Source: Symsagittifera roscoffensis (taxonomy: Eukaryota > Xenacoelomorpha > Acoela > Convolutidae). From it: DNA of 64,000 bases. A program made the position numbers and the translations under genes. The notes below the pieces were generated by a model. The model did no database searches. It saw only the letters and a program-made list of their open reading frames with translations, and was not told where the DNA came from. The stretch spans positions 5,479,209 through 5,543,208 of the forward strand of contig NC_087065.1 in assembly GCF_963678635.1 (NCBI RefSeq). The letters run 5' to 3'. Shown one piece after another: positions 1 through 11,580 of this stretch; within the stretch, counting starts at the first letter, position 1, and every line of letters begins with the position of its first letter.

Positions 1-2723
1 TTTGATGTCTGCTTTCCAGGGCACATACAACCAGGTCAGATTTCAGTTACTTTTTTCCAATATTTAAGTGATTTTTTTGCTGTTCTTTTTCTGTTTATCC
101 TATTTCCGTCATTTTCAATTTTTCAAGAGCATCTTTTCTCTGAAGTAAATAAATTGCTGCCAGAAAGTTCTAAGTCTGCGCAAAAAAATAAAGCTCAAAA
201 AATGTATCTAGAAAAAATAAATGACCATTTTTTTTGAATTTAGCTAAAATAAAACTTTTTTTGAGAAAGTCAGAGTCTGTTTAAAAAAATCGATGAAACT
301 ATTTTTTTGAATATAATTTTTACGAAGTTATTATTCATTATAAGCAAAAACGTAAGTTATTTGAAAAATTCGGAACCCAGTGGAATGATATTTTTGGTAT
401 CATATTTATCAACTGTAATCAGAAATAAATATTTATAGTTTTTATCACAATTCGTTAAAAATAATTGTTCTGAAGAGTTGAAAAATACCGAAGAACTTTG
501 CATTAGGCTGTGTTCTAGTTTTTTTTACTTTTAATTTTTCCTTTTGTTAAAGCAAAATCAGGCACCACAATATATCATCGGAATGAGGCGAGTGATGTAT
601 TATAATAGCCTTTTCAGTCATGATTCGAATGACAAAAAAATTATGAAAAAGGCTCGGTGTCAAAAAAAACCGGCTTGAAACTTTTGATTTTAGGTTTGAT
701 TTTGAGCTTATGATGTGAGCTTGCAGTCTTGCAATAGCTTATTTATGCTTAATTTAAACCGTGAAAACTTGTTTTTTTTTTTAAATTTTATAATTGAAAA
801 CAAATTTTGGAGTTGCATAGAGCCATTTTGGTAATCAAAAACTTCAAAAATTCAAAATCTTTTTGCCAAAAGTTTGAAAGCGTGTTTCAATTGTTTTAAA
901 ACTTTTTAACAATAATTTTTGTTCCGACTATTGATACGAAAGTAACGGAATATTTCTGCTCGGGTGGGTTTTTTTTTTCTTCAGACAAATTTCGACTTTT
1001 TAACTAGCCATTTTTGACGGAATTTTTTTACATCATTCAAAAGCTATTGTTGTCCTGAGCTTAAATTTGAAAAGATATTTCACCTGTGATAATTTTTTGT
1101 AAAGTTATAAGGGTTTAAAGGTTGCCATTTTGGCCATTTTGACCAATTTGGGACAATTAACGCGCGATATAATTCGAGCTATTAACGCGTAAGCGGAGAT
1201 TTAATCCGTCTTAGAAATCGTTCCAAATTGGTTGAAAGAAGCTTATTTGCCATAATTGGTTAGTTTCAAGGAACGAAATCTATCCTTTTGTACTTTAAAT
1301 GGCGTGTGGGGGGATGATTTTCATAAAAAAGTTCACATTTAAAAACAATTTTCATTTTATTTTATTTCATTTAATTTTTTAATGTTATTACTGCTCCATA
1401 AACCTTAAAAGGCAGTCGGAACATTCAGGGCTTCGTCCTGATACGAGCAGTCTTGTTTGATTTTCTGGTCAATTTTTTACAAAAAATTTTGTTACGAAAA
1501 TTTTTCCCATTAGCCAGGTTTTTTTACTATGACTATCTAATATGCCTAAGTTCTATTTTTTTGCTGTGTTCTCTTCATCACACCACGCAGAAAAAAAAAC
1601 GACACTGAATTGATATTTTTTGTTTTTTTTTCTTAATTTGCTAACATTATGCGCTACTTGCACAGTAAACGGCTATCCTTAATATTCGTGTTATATTATT
1701 TTGCAAAATGTAACAACATCAAAAAAATTTTGATTTCCAGCTTGTTTTGTGGGAAAAGTCAAACAAATCTCGTATCAGAACAGAAGCCTGATCTTTCTGA
1801 ATTGCATAGAAATGTCTACCCGTACTCAGCAAAGCTTGTAAGCTGGATAAAAAGTCATATAAGATCTTTTCAGCCTAATTTCATGCTAAATTTCAGCCGT
1901 TTGTTGAACCGTTCTTTCTATAATTACATTCAAGATTTTGCTTTAGAATGAGCGCTCTTGGGTGTTTTTTAGCAATTTTCATACATCTCTGAACAATTTT
2001 TAATTCACTCAAGAGATGTAATTAAACCTGACATTTTTTTTTAGACCTTAGAACATTTTTTGACACCAATTTTGGTATTGTGGTAGTTATGAAGTTCAGA
2101 TTTTAATCGAGCTGGTCGCGTGTTTCTTGCATTAATGGCCCTTCTGGGGATAAAGGGCGTTTCTTGCTAGGTCTTTGAGCGTTTCTTGCTAGGGTTCGAG
2201 CTGTTTTTGAGCGGTTTGAGCTCAGTCGAAATAACCGCTCAAACCGCTCAAATCATTAGCGGGTTTTTAAACGGGATCTCGACTAGGGCGTCGTTTTTTA
2301 AATGTTTGACTAAATTGCGGAAAGATCAGTTATTTTCCTTTTTATTACCTTTCTGCATTGTGAAAACTAAACTGGCATAAAAATTCGTCAGTTTTTGTCA
2401 CACTGAGTTATAGTTTCAAAATAGTCAAGTTTTCACTTATGAACAAGTTAAAAGTTTAATATGTGTTTAAAAGTTGAAATGACACTCTGAAGCTCATACA
2501 ATCGGTTAATTTATCCATATAATAGTTTTTATAAAGGGTGATTATACTTCTATGAAAGTTCGGGCTACAAAGAGTCAAAAAACGGATTACTAACTTTTTG
2601 AACATAGTGCTGATATCTGGATGGTAAAATAAAGCATGCTAAAATGAAAGGGATTTGAAAACTTTGATTTTTTTTCGAGGGGGCAAGTTTTGCAGGGGAT
2701 GATTTTTTTATCTATTTTTTTAG
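1..2723. other. AT-rich noncoding DNA with dispersed-repeat fragments
   Basis: No credible coding exon is seen. The stretch at about 541-960 resembles the 1.1-kb repeat at 30-34 kb (shared run around an AAAATCAGG-ACCACAA motif, followed by a poly-T/ACCGG segment). The stretch at about 1648-1680 carries a CTACTTGCACAGTAA-CGGCTATCCTT motif also found near 35.61 kb and 42.99 kb. The rest is poly-A/T-rich. Small ORFs here have no coding signature. It could contain upstream innexin introns. Confidence 0.5.
2207..2251. repeat. Perfect 15-bp inverted repeat (hairpin)
   Basis: The arm at 2207-2221 (core GAGCGGTTTGAGC) is repeated in reverse complement at 2237-2251 with a 15-nt loop. Just upstream, TTTCTTGCTAGG occurs twice. 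No neighbouring gene explains it. Confidence 0.6.
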
Positions 2724-2996
2724 ACTCACGCGTTCCCTCTGATTTCAATCTGCGAGATGAACAAACGTGATTTGGGAGACGACAAGACCTTCAGGTTCCA
2801 ATGTCTGCTGACCATGAATCTGTTTAACGAGAAGATCTTCGTGCTCTTCTGGTTCTTCCTCGCCTACGTGGCCATAGTGACCATAATCAACGCCTTCTTC
2901 TGGTTCATGAAGGTGTTGAGGACTAACAACAGGGAAGTGTACATTAAGACACTCCTGCGACTGTCAAAAAGCGCTGAGATTGATTTCGACAACGAG
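2724..2996 (+). CDS. Innexin gap-junction protein, penultimate exon (TM4 region)
   Basis: This is a 91-codon exon of an innexin, the invertebrate gap-junction subunit that forms channels in the plasma membrane. It opens after TTTTTTTAG and ends at GAG before a GTGCGT donor, phase 0 on both sides. The residues read FPLISICEMNKRDLG, then QCLLTMNLFNEKIF, then a hydrophobic stretch (VLFWFFLAYVAIVTIINAFFWF). This matches the innexin order of the second extracellular loop end, the conserved C-x-L-x-(I/M)N-x-FNEKI block and the fourth membrane segment. GC content is far above the flanks. The next exon (3746-3955) continues in frame. Upstream exons with TM1-3 are not visible in the window. The family assignment is from motif recognition; the paralogue cannot be named. 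Confidence 0.85.
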
Positions 2997-3745
2997 GTGC
3001 GTAGAAAATCCAACAAAAACTTTGTCTCCAAAATTTCAAAAAAATAATCATCAGTCTAAGTTTTTCTCGAAAGATACGGTGACAGATTTTTGAAGAAATG
3101 ATTGTACACCGTTGATTTAGTAATAAAAAGACCCAAAATTAGGCAAAAAAATTATACTGATTAAATATCAAAAATGTCCTTTTTGGCATTTTTTAAAAAT
3201 TGTTGATCTAAAAATTGTTTTCTCCTTCAAACAAGTATCTGTTGGCCTTCAAGACACCTATGAAAGTTTTAGAATTAGTCGAGAAAAAAAAGATAACAAA
3301 AAGTATCTAGGGTGGGACCCCTTTGAGTGTTGAAGGTGTCCAGCTCTTCGCGGGAGGGAATGGGTAGTCGGTCCCTTCAAATCCCTAACTGTATCTATCA
3401 TTATGCTGAAATAAAGATTAATTGAGTGCTTTCTATTATATCCAGATGCTGTTTTTCAATGCTCATCAATGCGATGTAAAATAGGTGCAGTCAGCTCGGG
3501 CCAAATCTGGGTTAGATAATTAAATGATTAAAGAGAATATTTTACATTTTGGAGCCATTATAGGAACCTATATTGCAAGACTAATTAAAGCTAGGTACTC
3601 TGATTCTATTTCATTTTTTCAGAACAACAATCACTGATAAGTTTTTTTTGCAAATACGTTCGTGCGAGGAGGATTGCGCGTCCGAAAGTTCGCAGTCCCA
3701 AAGATGTTGACGAGTCACAAAAACCCGGGTTCTTTGTTTTTTCAG
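2997..3745 (+). other. Innexin intron
   Basis: The intron lies between the two innexin exons, starts GTGCGT and ends in TTTGTTTTTTCAG. It is AT-rich with no independent coding signal. A short GC-richer patch at about 3305-3395 has no recognisable product. Confidence 0.75.
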
Positions 3746-3955
3746 GACCACAAGACGCTATTGCGGGAGTTTGTGCAGAAGTTCCTGAAGCCAGACGGCG
3801 TGTTCACCTTCCGACTGATCAACGCCAACACGACCACAGTTGTGATGCACGAGATCACTGGCAAACTGTGGAACATGTGGAAGGAGGATAAGGAGAGGCG
3901 AGACCAGCTACTGGCTGTCAAGACCAACAAGGACGAAGAACGACTTAACCATTAA
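3746..3955 (+). CDS. Innexin gap-junction protein, last exon
   Basis: This is the terminal 69-codon exon plus TAA, entered in frame after TTTTTTCAG. It encodes the cytoplasmic tail following TM4: the stretch FVQKFLKPDGVFTFRLI, followed later by ITGKLWNMWKEDKERR. The block F-x-x-x-FLKPDGVF-x-x-R followed by an L-W element is typical of innexin C-termini. Together with 2724-2996 it encodes about 160 residues, under half of a normal innexin of 350-450 residues, so the N-terminal part must lie upstream or outside the window. Codon use is GC-rich compared with the surrounding DNA. Confidence 0.85.
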   Translation, partial: DHKTLLREFVQKFLKPDGVFTFRLINANTTTVVMHEITGKLWNMWKEDKERRDQLLAVKTNKDEERLNH

Positions 3956-4234
3956 ATGAAAATTATATAAGCAGAAGATAATTTTGTTTTAAGGCTCTTT
4001 TACTGACCATTTCATTATTTCCTGTCCGACCAAACGGCCTTTAAAATATATATTTTTTTCTCCATGAAGTATTGGTTTTTCTACAATTTTATGTATCATA
4101 AGATTTTAATCACATTTTCTACCAAATTTCAAACCATTCGGCGAGATGTAAGGATGTTTCAAATATTTTAAATTACTGCATGGGGGATTTAAAAGAGCCA
4201 TGATGTTTTTAAATTTATTACGTTTTTGGAAAAC

Positions 4235-4434
4235 NNNNNNNNNNNNNNNNNNNNNNNNNNNNNNNNNNNNNNNNNNNNNNNNNNNNNNNNNNNNNNNNNN
4301 NNNNNNNNNNNNNNNNNNNNNNNNNNNNNNNNNNNNNNNNNNNNNNNNNNNNNNNNNNNNNNNNNNNNNNNNNNNNNNNNNNNNNNNNNNNNNNNNNNNN
4401 NNNNNNNNNNNNNNNNNNNNNNNNNNNNNNNNNN
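4235..4434. other. Assembly gap (200 N)
   Basis: Exactly 200 unknown bases, a conventional scaffold-gap length, so the true size is probably unknown. Apparent ORFs spanning it are artefacts. Confidence 0.98.
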
Positions 4435-4914
4435 TAGACGGTTGCTGTGCAAGGAGCACATAACTTTCAGACTATATTCATAAAAGTCTACAAACTTTTT
4501 CTTAAAATGACGTTTTTGTTTGTACGCGATGCAAAGGGAAACCTACTTAAGTGAAACCTAGTGAATTTGCAAAAATTGACATTCGTTCTAAAATTGAAAA
4601 TCGTACTAAAAAAAACGAAAAGACATAAAAAATTTTTTCCACAAGAAGTTTCAGTTTTCCCAAAACCGAGTGTTTTTTAGCCCACGAAATTTACTCCATC
4701 ATTTTACTCGCTCGCAATTAGACAGAAGTTAAAAAATTTCAAACCGGTTTTCCTCAACACTGTGACAATTTTTGATGTGGTTCCAATCACGCTTGAAAGA
4801 GTTTTTCTAGCAGCGCTATTGTAAGCTAGTGAAAACTGCAAATAAAGACTGAAAAATGATTGGCCTAAAAACAACTACACTTTACAAAAAATACTGGCCG
4901 AGCAGCCTAAGGTT

Positions 4915-5260
4915 ATGCACAAAAACTAAGCAGATCATTCCAGCGTATGTTAGAGCCTCCCAATTACTCATGTTATTCCAAACTATAGTAGGTGGGGGTG
5001 ATTTCCTACTTTAAACACTTTCTTGGATCAGAATTGATTAAGTTTGAACTACTAAAAATAGCAATTTGTCTCAAGGACAACTACCAGTTGTTTTGGCTAG
5101 CTTGCGCCAATTTATCGTCCAAAACACTTACACCGAAACAAGTCGTTAATGCAATCTCGATTTTTAAAACTGTGTAATTTACGATGTTTATCCATTTTTG
5201 ATGTGTGTGCTGACCGAAAAAACCCCTATTTATATTCGTTTTATACAATTTTTTCAGATT
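4915..5260 (+). repeat. Left terminal repeat of decayed BEL/Pao element
   Basis: Resembles 9400-9840 over several hundred bases in direct orientation. Shared blocks include ATTCCAGCGTA, AATTTGTCTCAAG, GGCTAGCTTGCGCCAATTT, CTTACACCGAAA/CTTGTACCGAAA, GATGTTTATC and TTCGTTTTATA. The two copies flank BEL/Pao pol remains (7.2-9.3 kb), so they are read as degenerate LTRs. Exact ends are not clear because the copies have diverged. Confidence 0.65.
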
Positions 5261-5489
5261 GAACACACATTTTGGTGCCTCGCATGGGTCAAAAATCAAG
5301 TAGCTCAACGTTACAGAAAAACTCACAGGGGTTCTAATGCGGAAATATTTGGAAATAACTGCGACGAAGAACACCTTAATCAGAAATTCAAGTAGCACAG
5401 AGAGCAGCCACCGCCTCTAAAAGTCGACATTGAGCTAATGAACAGTGTTAACAGCACCCAAGTTGACAAAAACTGCTTATCATACCAAT

Positions 5490-6600
5490 TCATATTATGA
5501 AAAACATGTTTATCACACTATTTCATACTGTTTCTTTGGACAGCAAAAAAAGTTTTTTTTTTCCATTCTATGAAATAAAATTTTAAGCATTTTTTGCAAC
5601 ATTCTGGAATTAAATAACAAGCGTTTTGGCATACTTTATATCACAAAAAATATTATGAAAGTAGCAAAAGCCTTTTTTCCATCCTATGAAAATAATTTTT
5701 TTTTTAATTTTCTGTGGTTCATCCGAATTACTAACCAACGATTTCGTGTCATAAGCAAACCCAGAGTGTAACTGGCAGTTAACTCACAAATAAACTGCAA
5801 TTGGTGTTTTTAGCCTTAGTGATTTTAACATTTTCACATGTGTTTATATAGCAAATGTATCATTTTTCATATGGCTAGATAATTTTTTTTGTTTGAAAAC
5901 TTTGGTCGTTGAGAAAAAAGGCCTGTTTATTACAAGTTCATCATTTTTTTAGCATGTAAAACAAAAAAAAAGATATTCGTTCTTACAAAAACAATTTTTG
6001 TAATTTTTGGATTTTTTTTTGGTAAAAAACTCATCCTGTGCTACGTTTTAATTGATTTTAAGTTAGTTTTTTGTAAAATATATATTTGAGCACGAAAGCA
6101 AATTTGCAACCCAAAGAATGATTAAAATTTTTTTTTCCTGAAATTTGTCTTTTTTTCTATGAAAAAAGTATATCATACAATTTTCATATCTGAAAGTTTA
6201 TATGATAAGCATTTTTTGCGACCGAAACAGAATTTATTTTTTTGAAGTAAAAAGATTTTAATCGCTGAAAACCCCTCTTGAACTCATGTAAAATTGCGCA
6301 AAGAAAGTTTCAATAAATTTTCAATTTTTTGAAAAGTGCATATCATACATTTTTCATTTCTGAAATTTATATGATAAGCATTTTTTCAACCAAAAATGAA
6401 ATTATTTTTTCGACATTAAGTTGATTTTAATCACTGAAAACCCCTATTGAACTCTTGTAAAATTGCGCAAACAAAGTTTCAAACGATTTTCAATTTTTTT
6501 TTTAATTTTCTCTAAAAAATTGTTAATCGTACACTTCATGTATGAAAGTTAAATGACAAGCATTTTTTGTTACAATAGGTAATTGGACAAAGTACTTAGT
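5490..6600. repeat. AT-rich tandem-like repeat inside the BEL/Pao remnant
   Basis: Diverged units carry the motif TATGATAAGCATTTTTTG (about 6201, 6370 and a weaker copy near 6550), giving a period near 170 bp. They share GAAAACCCCT-TTGAACTC-TGTAAAATTGCGCAAA. Similar TATCAT/CATAGAATGAAAAAA words recur at 11.34-11.58 kb. No coding content is seen. Confidence 0.55.
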
Positions 6601-7239
6601 TTTTTCTCGACAACAAAGTTTTCAGGGTTGATGTGAACGGAACACAATATTAACCGGAACATAGACAAAACAAGTCAGGCCATTTCAAAAATGCAACCGA
6701 TCGAATTAATGGTTGGGCAGACTCTGTAAGTTCAAAAGCTTCTCCTGACGGTGCTAGTGCAGGCCTTCATTTATGTACCATTTACGTCAGATCCGACTAC
6801 TTCCGCTAGCCTCGTTTATGAAATTAACACAAGTAATGGTAATAACCAAGAGCACACAGCATTGTGTGGCCGTGGAACCTGTAGTCATGAACATCGGGCA
6901 TGGACTTAACATGGACGATTACTTGAATTTGTTGTAGAGTTTTACCCATGTAAATAGAATTAGCTGTGGTGTGGTTTGGTTTGGTTTTTTAGTTTGGTGC
7001 AAATATTTTGATTAAAACTGTCAGTAACGGTGATGAAATTACTTTAAGAATGACATGAACCCCCAGGTTTACGAAACAGCTTTTTTGTCCGTCCAAGAAG
7101 TATGTAACGGTGCCAAAAACCATTGCACATCTTAGATTTTAAACGGGACCATATTAAAGACACATTGGTTCTTAGCAGAGAATACCTTCAGGATAAGGCA
7201 AAAACTCAATGATCCGTCTTGAGTTTCTTCTCTTCCGTG
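6600..7239 (+). other. Unassigned interior of the BEL/Pao remnant
   Basis: The base composition is less AT-rich than the neighbouring repeat and frames are riddled with stops. It sits where gag, protease and the N-terminal RT of a BEL/Pao element would be, but I cannot recognise any of their motifs. The GTTTGGTTTGGTTT run at about 6973 is a simple repeat. Confidence 0.3.
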
Positions 7240-9310
7240 TTGGACCCTATTAGGTTAGTAGCCCCAAACACAGTTCAAGCCCGTCTTTTGCTTAGAGATA
7301 ATTGGAAAAATAGCAGTCGAAAATGGAACGACGAATTGCTGGAAGATAAAAAGAACAAGAGTTTCTCCATTAGCACTTCGGTCTCTCAATTTTAGGGTAA
7401 ACGACTATTCCGCGTGAATCAAAGTGAGCTTCACATGTTTGGTGATAGCTCATAAGATGTTTTCTGTGCTCTTGGTTTTTTTTCGCGTGAGCGACTCTCG
7501 AAATCCCAGAAAACTCAAATACACTCCATCTTTTGTAAAGCTCGCGTCTCGCAGACGAAAGCGCTATCTATACCTAAGCTAGAGCTTTAAGCTGCTCTGG
7601 TCGCCACAGTACTGAAATTTGACATAATGAAAGCACTTTTAGTTAAGACTATTTCCGTCTACATGTGGACGGGTAGTGTCACAGTTTTGCTGTGGCTAAA
7701 CTAAAATGACAGTTTACCCATATTCGTGTGGGCAAAATCCTTGAATTGACAACTATTGATGAAAGGCACCACGTTTTGAGCTGGGATGAACCAGCTGATA
7801 CGGGTGCATGTGGGTTTTCTTTGGAAGCCCTCAAAGATAGCAGCTGGGTTACTGGTTTGACCATTCTCAGGACTACCGATTGGCCGTTTATACCCGATGA
7901 ACGTCTGATCAAAAAAAATCGGTTGAAGGGAACTTTTTGTGATGTCGATTATTGCTTGGAACATCGTCTTCCTTCGTCACCGATGTCACATTAACCAAAT
8001 GTCCCGAACACAGGTTCAATTGTGAAAGGTTCAATTCCTTTACGAGCTATAAAAGAGTCGTTTAGTTTATGTTGAGGATGCTGCCTTCACAAAAGTAATT
8101 TCGGGGTACGGACCTAGGGATTACCGACCCCGCTGAACTTGATATCGCAAAAAAGGAGCTTATTCAACTTGCTCAGATAAAATCTTTTCCCGTTGAGATT
8201 AAAACACTCAACGCTGTCAAAATTTTTAAAAACAATTATCGGGTTGCAATATATTCTCCAATTCTCGGCCCGCTGGTATAATTCGCTCCAAGGGCCGGTT
8301 TTTTTTCAATAAATGAATATTGAGTTTGATTCTAAACGCTCATTTTTACTTGACTCTCGTGATACTCTAGTTCGCTTCTTGGCCCGAAGCTTCCGCCTTA
8401 AGTATTCATCAAGGTTTGGACCATGTGCATTCCGTCTTAAACATGAAATAAACAATACTTGGGTTGCGTTGACTACTTCGGTATATCGAACATCATTGTG
8501 TAAAATGTCATAAACGCAAATGTAATACCATTCAGCCGATTATGTCGGTTTATCTGATAAACTTCACGGATATAAACAACCACCATTTAGTCATACGGGC
8601 GTGGATTACTTTAAACTGCCTCACATTCAGGTTCGGAGAAATTCTTAGAAAAAATCGTTTCTTTTGCCTCACCACCAGGGCTGTATACCTTGAGATTGTG
8701 CCATCTCAGGACACTAGTTCTCATATCTCAGGAGCATTGAAGGCTTCGTTGCACGTCGTGGTACACCAAGCACGATCTGCCGGATAATGGTACGTCGGTG
8801 CGGAAAAGGAATAACTTGCCTGCATCAAGAGCTGGAACGGCATGGGTCCGATTATTTTTACGAACAAAGGTATTGCTTAGAAATTGCACTCGCCAGGCGC
8901 ACCTCCAAATTGCGGCTCCTTGAATCGCCTCTTCCGGAGCGCGAAGCGCGTGCTCTACGACATTCTAGGCAGTGGGCGAGTTACTGAAGATGTGTAAGGA
9001 ACAACACTCTGCTTAGCTGAGCAGGCTTTGAAGTATCGGCCAATCACTCCCGTTAGAGCCAATTTACGCGAGCTAGAAGCGTTAACACCGAGCCAATTTT
9101 TACTAGACAACAAGCCACAAGCTTTCCGTCGTTTTCCCTCTGTTGGCTTCGAGAATGTCCGAATTCACGCTGAAGACGGGCAATCCGCTATGGGTGATTG
9201 AACTTGATAGTCTGCGTGGGTACTACCCTCTCGCCCGAATCGTCAAGCTAAACAAGGGACAGAACGGTTGCGCATCCTCCGCCCTTGTTAAGACCACAAC
9301 GCATTAAATC
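7240..9310 (+). pseudogene. BEL/Pao retrotransposon pol, fossil (RT end, RNase H, integrase)
   Basis: Several segments in shifting frames match the BEL/Pao pol order. About 7246-7380 reads SSVLDPIRLVAP then TVQARLLL (RT connection). About 7420-7690 reads SELHMFGDSS then a stop, then KALSIPKLEL and a stop, then VYMWTGS (RNase H). About 7725-7905 reads VGKILELTTIDERHHV, then a DEPAD element. About 8120-8280 reads DPAELDIAKKELIQLAQ (integrase N-terminal helix region). About 8590 reads PFSHTGVDYF, then in another frame FCLTTRAVYLEIVP (integrase core). About 9010-9130 reads LCLAEQALKYRPITPV, then LEALTPSQFLL. About 9180-9300 reads RGYYPLARIV. Internal stops and frame changes every few hundred bases make it non-functional. 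The family call is from these conserved words. Confidence 0.8.
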
Positions 9311-9399
9311 ACTTGGCTGATCATTAAGCTCGCTCTTGTTCTTGCTTTTTCAGGGGCGGAAGATCTTGGCATAAAAATAGCTACACATAAGAACTACTC

Positions 9400-9840
9400 G
9401 ACCAGCGACTTAATCTAATGTATCAAAACTAAGTAGACAATTCCAGCGTAGGTTCGAGCCGCCCACGTAACCACGTTGAAATATAATAAAGTATGGGAGG
9501 ATATCGTGCATTAAACATTTTTCTCGGTTCAGACTTGATTATGTCTGACCTACTAAAAAGACGAATTTGTCTCAAGAACAATCACCGGTTGATTTGGCTA
9601 GCTTGCGCCAATTTTTCATACAAAAACTTGTACCGAAATAAAATAGATTGTGACGAGTTTGTCTGAAGGACAGTCATCGGTTGTTTTGGCTAGCTTGCGC
9701 TAATTTATTATACAAAAACTTGTACCGAAATAAGTTAATTTGTGGTCTTAATTGTTTAAGATGTTTATCTTTTTTTTTTGTGTGTGCTTTACGAAAATAC
9801 CCATAATTAAATTCGTTTTATATAAAATTTTATAATAAAA
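9400..9840 (+). repeat. Right terminal repeat of the BEL/Pao element, with internal duplication
   Basis: Direct counterpart of 4915-5260. It contains an extra tandem duplication: the TTTGTCT-AAGGACA block with TTGGCTAGCTTGCGC-AATTT occurs at about 9565 and again at about 9657 (about 92 bp apart). The left repeat has this block once, so the duplication arose in this copy. Confidence 0.6.
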
Positions 9841-10423
9841 ATTTTTTTCAAATTGAGCTCACAGCTTTCGTTTGATATATCACTCGAATCATTCCAATGA
9901 TTATTTGTGGTACCTGATTTTGCGTGAAAAACAGAGAAAATACAAAAAAACGTAAACACACCAAATCCAAGCTGTCTTCCCATTTTCAGTGGTCGGAAAA
10001 CAAAGCTAAATTTTTCAAGTCCCAAAAACGTTTTTGTTTTGAGAGCTTAAAGCTGAAAACTCCCAGAAAAAAAACAGAATAAAATCCGCGCTACAATATT
10101 CTGGTCTCAAAAGGCACGTGCAAAATGTTCTGTACCCAATTTTTTTTACTCAATTTAAGTTTTCTAAGTAACCAAGTCCAACAAAAGATACAAACTATGA
10201 GTGGGATCTTCTCATTGTTGTCTGAAAATTCAATTGTCGAAATTTGACTTTTAGATGGGGGAATAAATCAAGCGACTGTTTTCCACTCCACTCAGCTCCA
10301 CCCAACTTCAGTCCACCGAAACCAATTTTGATTTTTTGTCTTTTTTCCAGCCTCGCACCCTCGTAAGACAACGAGATAAAGTTAGTTATGATTATTGTTC
10401 ATACTCATTTGCATGAGAAAAAT
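9841..10423 (-). repeat. Inverted fragment of the 1.1-kb repeat family and flanking noncoding DNA
   Basis: About 9903-9935 reads TTTGTGGTACCTGATTTTGCGTG, the reverse complement of the CACGCAAAATCAG-ACCACAAA word seen in each 1.1-kb unit at 30-34 kb. The remaining DNA to 10423 has no coding signal. Confidence 0.45.
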
Positions 10424-10624
10424 GAGCTCTTTTTCCTCTCCCCCCCGCCGCCCAACCTCAGATAAGCATCAATTTTACGAGGGGTTTAAATGGTTAACCA
10501 TGAAGACAAAATATGTTTGTCATGGACTCAATAGTTCGCATGCCAATTTTCGTAACATTCGGATTATGTGAACAAACTTTTACTAGTAAAATTTCGCAGG
10601 AGGGGAAAAGGAAAAAGAAGAGCC
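10424..10624. mobile_element. Foldback MITE-like element, copy 1
   Basis: A unit of about 200 bp that starts GAGCTCTTTTTCCTC and ends GGAAAAAGAAGAGCC, an imperfect terminal inverted repeat. It has no internal ORF of note. Its interior (AACATTCGGATTATGTGAACA) resembles that of copy 2, supporting a common family. Confidence 0.6.
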
Positions 10625-10677
10625 GAGGTTGTAAGCATTTGTTTACTTGTTCAACGCGACACTTTCTTGCAGTTAAT

Positions 10678-10891
10678 GGCTCTTTTCCTGTACCCTCTTT
10701 GATTTTTTGTGAAATTCAATTTATGAAAATTTATATAAAATGGCTTTTCATGTTACTGCGTTAAAACGTGTCAGCGTGAACAGGTGAACAGTTTTTTACA
10801 TCATCTCTTACATGTAAAATGCCGTGTGAACAATTTTTAAACAGCCGTATTATGTAATTTTACGAGGGGGATAGGGAACTGAAAAAGAGCC
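10678..10891. mobile_element. Foldback MITE-like element, copy 2
   Basis: Starts GGCTCTTTTCCTGTACCC and ends GGGAACTGAAAAAGAGCC, a terminal inverted repeat matching copies 1 and 3. The interior GTGTCAGCG-AACAGGTGA is shared with a fourth, partial copy at about 12.32-12.55 kb. Confidence 0.6.
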
Positions 10892-10978
10892 AAAAAGTGT
10901 CAACAAATTACTTCCTTAAATTAAGCACAAAAGGTTTGAAAAATGTTCTCAGCTACAATGTTAAAGATCCCTCCTCAG

Positions 10979-11110
10979 GTGACGAAGAGGAGCAAGGGGG
11001 TGGGAAGAAGGATGTGGAGAGCGCAATTGACAGGTTGTTAGAATCGAGAGGACCTAACCCAGGTCGACGAAGAAGATACCAAAACTCCGCTACACCCTCA
11101 TCATCCACCG
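10979..11110 (+). CDS. Candidate host exon, acidic/basic low-complexity protein
   Basis: An isolated GC-richer segment in AT-rich DNA reads GDEEEQGGGKKDVESAIDRL, then RGPNPGRRRRYQNSATPSS. It is bounded by a possible acceptor CCTCCTCAG (10978) and a donor CCG|GTAAAT (11111). No domain is recognised. The sequence looks like a charged disordered linker of a host protein. Partner exons cannot be assigned, and the acceptor could alternatively be TTCTCAG at 10952. The isolated position between MITE copies means it may be a transduplicated or dead fragment. Confidence 0.35.
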
Positions 11111-11339
11111 GTAAATCTTGGCTCTCCTCCAACCTCACACGAGCATCAATTTTATGCTGTAACGAATGGGTTTACAAGATTAAGCATGAACACCACTTCA
11201 GCATTTTAAGGGCCATTTTTCCTTTTTCCCCTATTATAAAAGTTGTCATACAGGCTAATTAGGCCATGAAAACATAATTGATCTTCGTATTTTACATTTT
11301 GAAACTCACAATACAAAAAATGGCTACCAATGTTGAAAA

Positions 11340-11580
11340 AATGTTTGAAATACTTTTTCATATTATAGAAAAACTCTTATCATACAGTTTCATAGAATGA
11401 AAAAAATGCTTATCATTCAATTTTATACTATGATAAAATTGCTTGTCATGCTTTTTTCATAAATTTTTGGGGATAAAAATACAGATGAAAAAAAAAATCT
11501 GTAAGCCATGTTTTTATTTTCAAAAGGTAAAAAAATGCTCACCATAAAGTTTCATAGAATGAAAAAAAAGTTATAATTTT
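11340..11580. repeat. Dispersed AT-rich repeat fragment
   Basis: Contains three imperfect CATAGAATGAAAAAAATGCTTATCAT-like units, related to words in 5.49-6.6 kb. Nothing else is seen between here and 11.94 kb. Confidence 0.45.

Noticed and set aside
1649-1951. 100-codon ORF near the left end
   Set aside because: Composition is that of surrounding AT-rich DNA, no domain is seen, and it overlaps a dispersed-repeat word found at 35.6 and 43.0 kb.
4106-4483. ORFs spanning 4.1-4.5 kb
   Set aside because: They run through the 200-N gap and mean nothing.
9440-9470. GGTTCGAGCC word resembling a tRNA T-loop
   Set aside because: No acceptor stem, D-loop or anticodon arm can be placed, and the same region aligns with the other BEL/Pao LTR.
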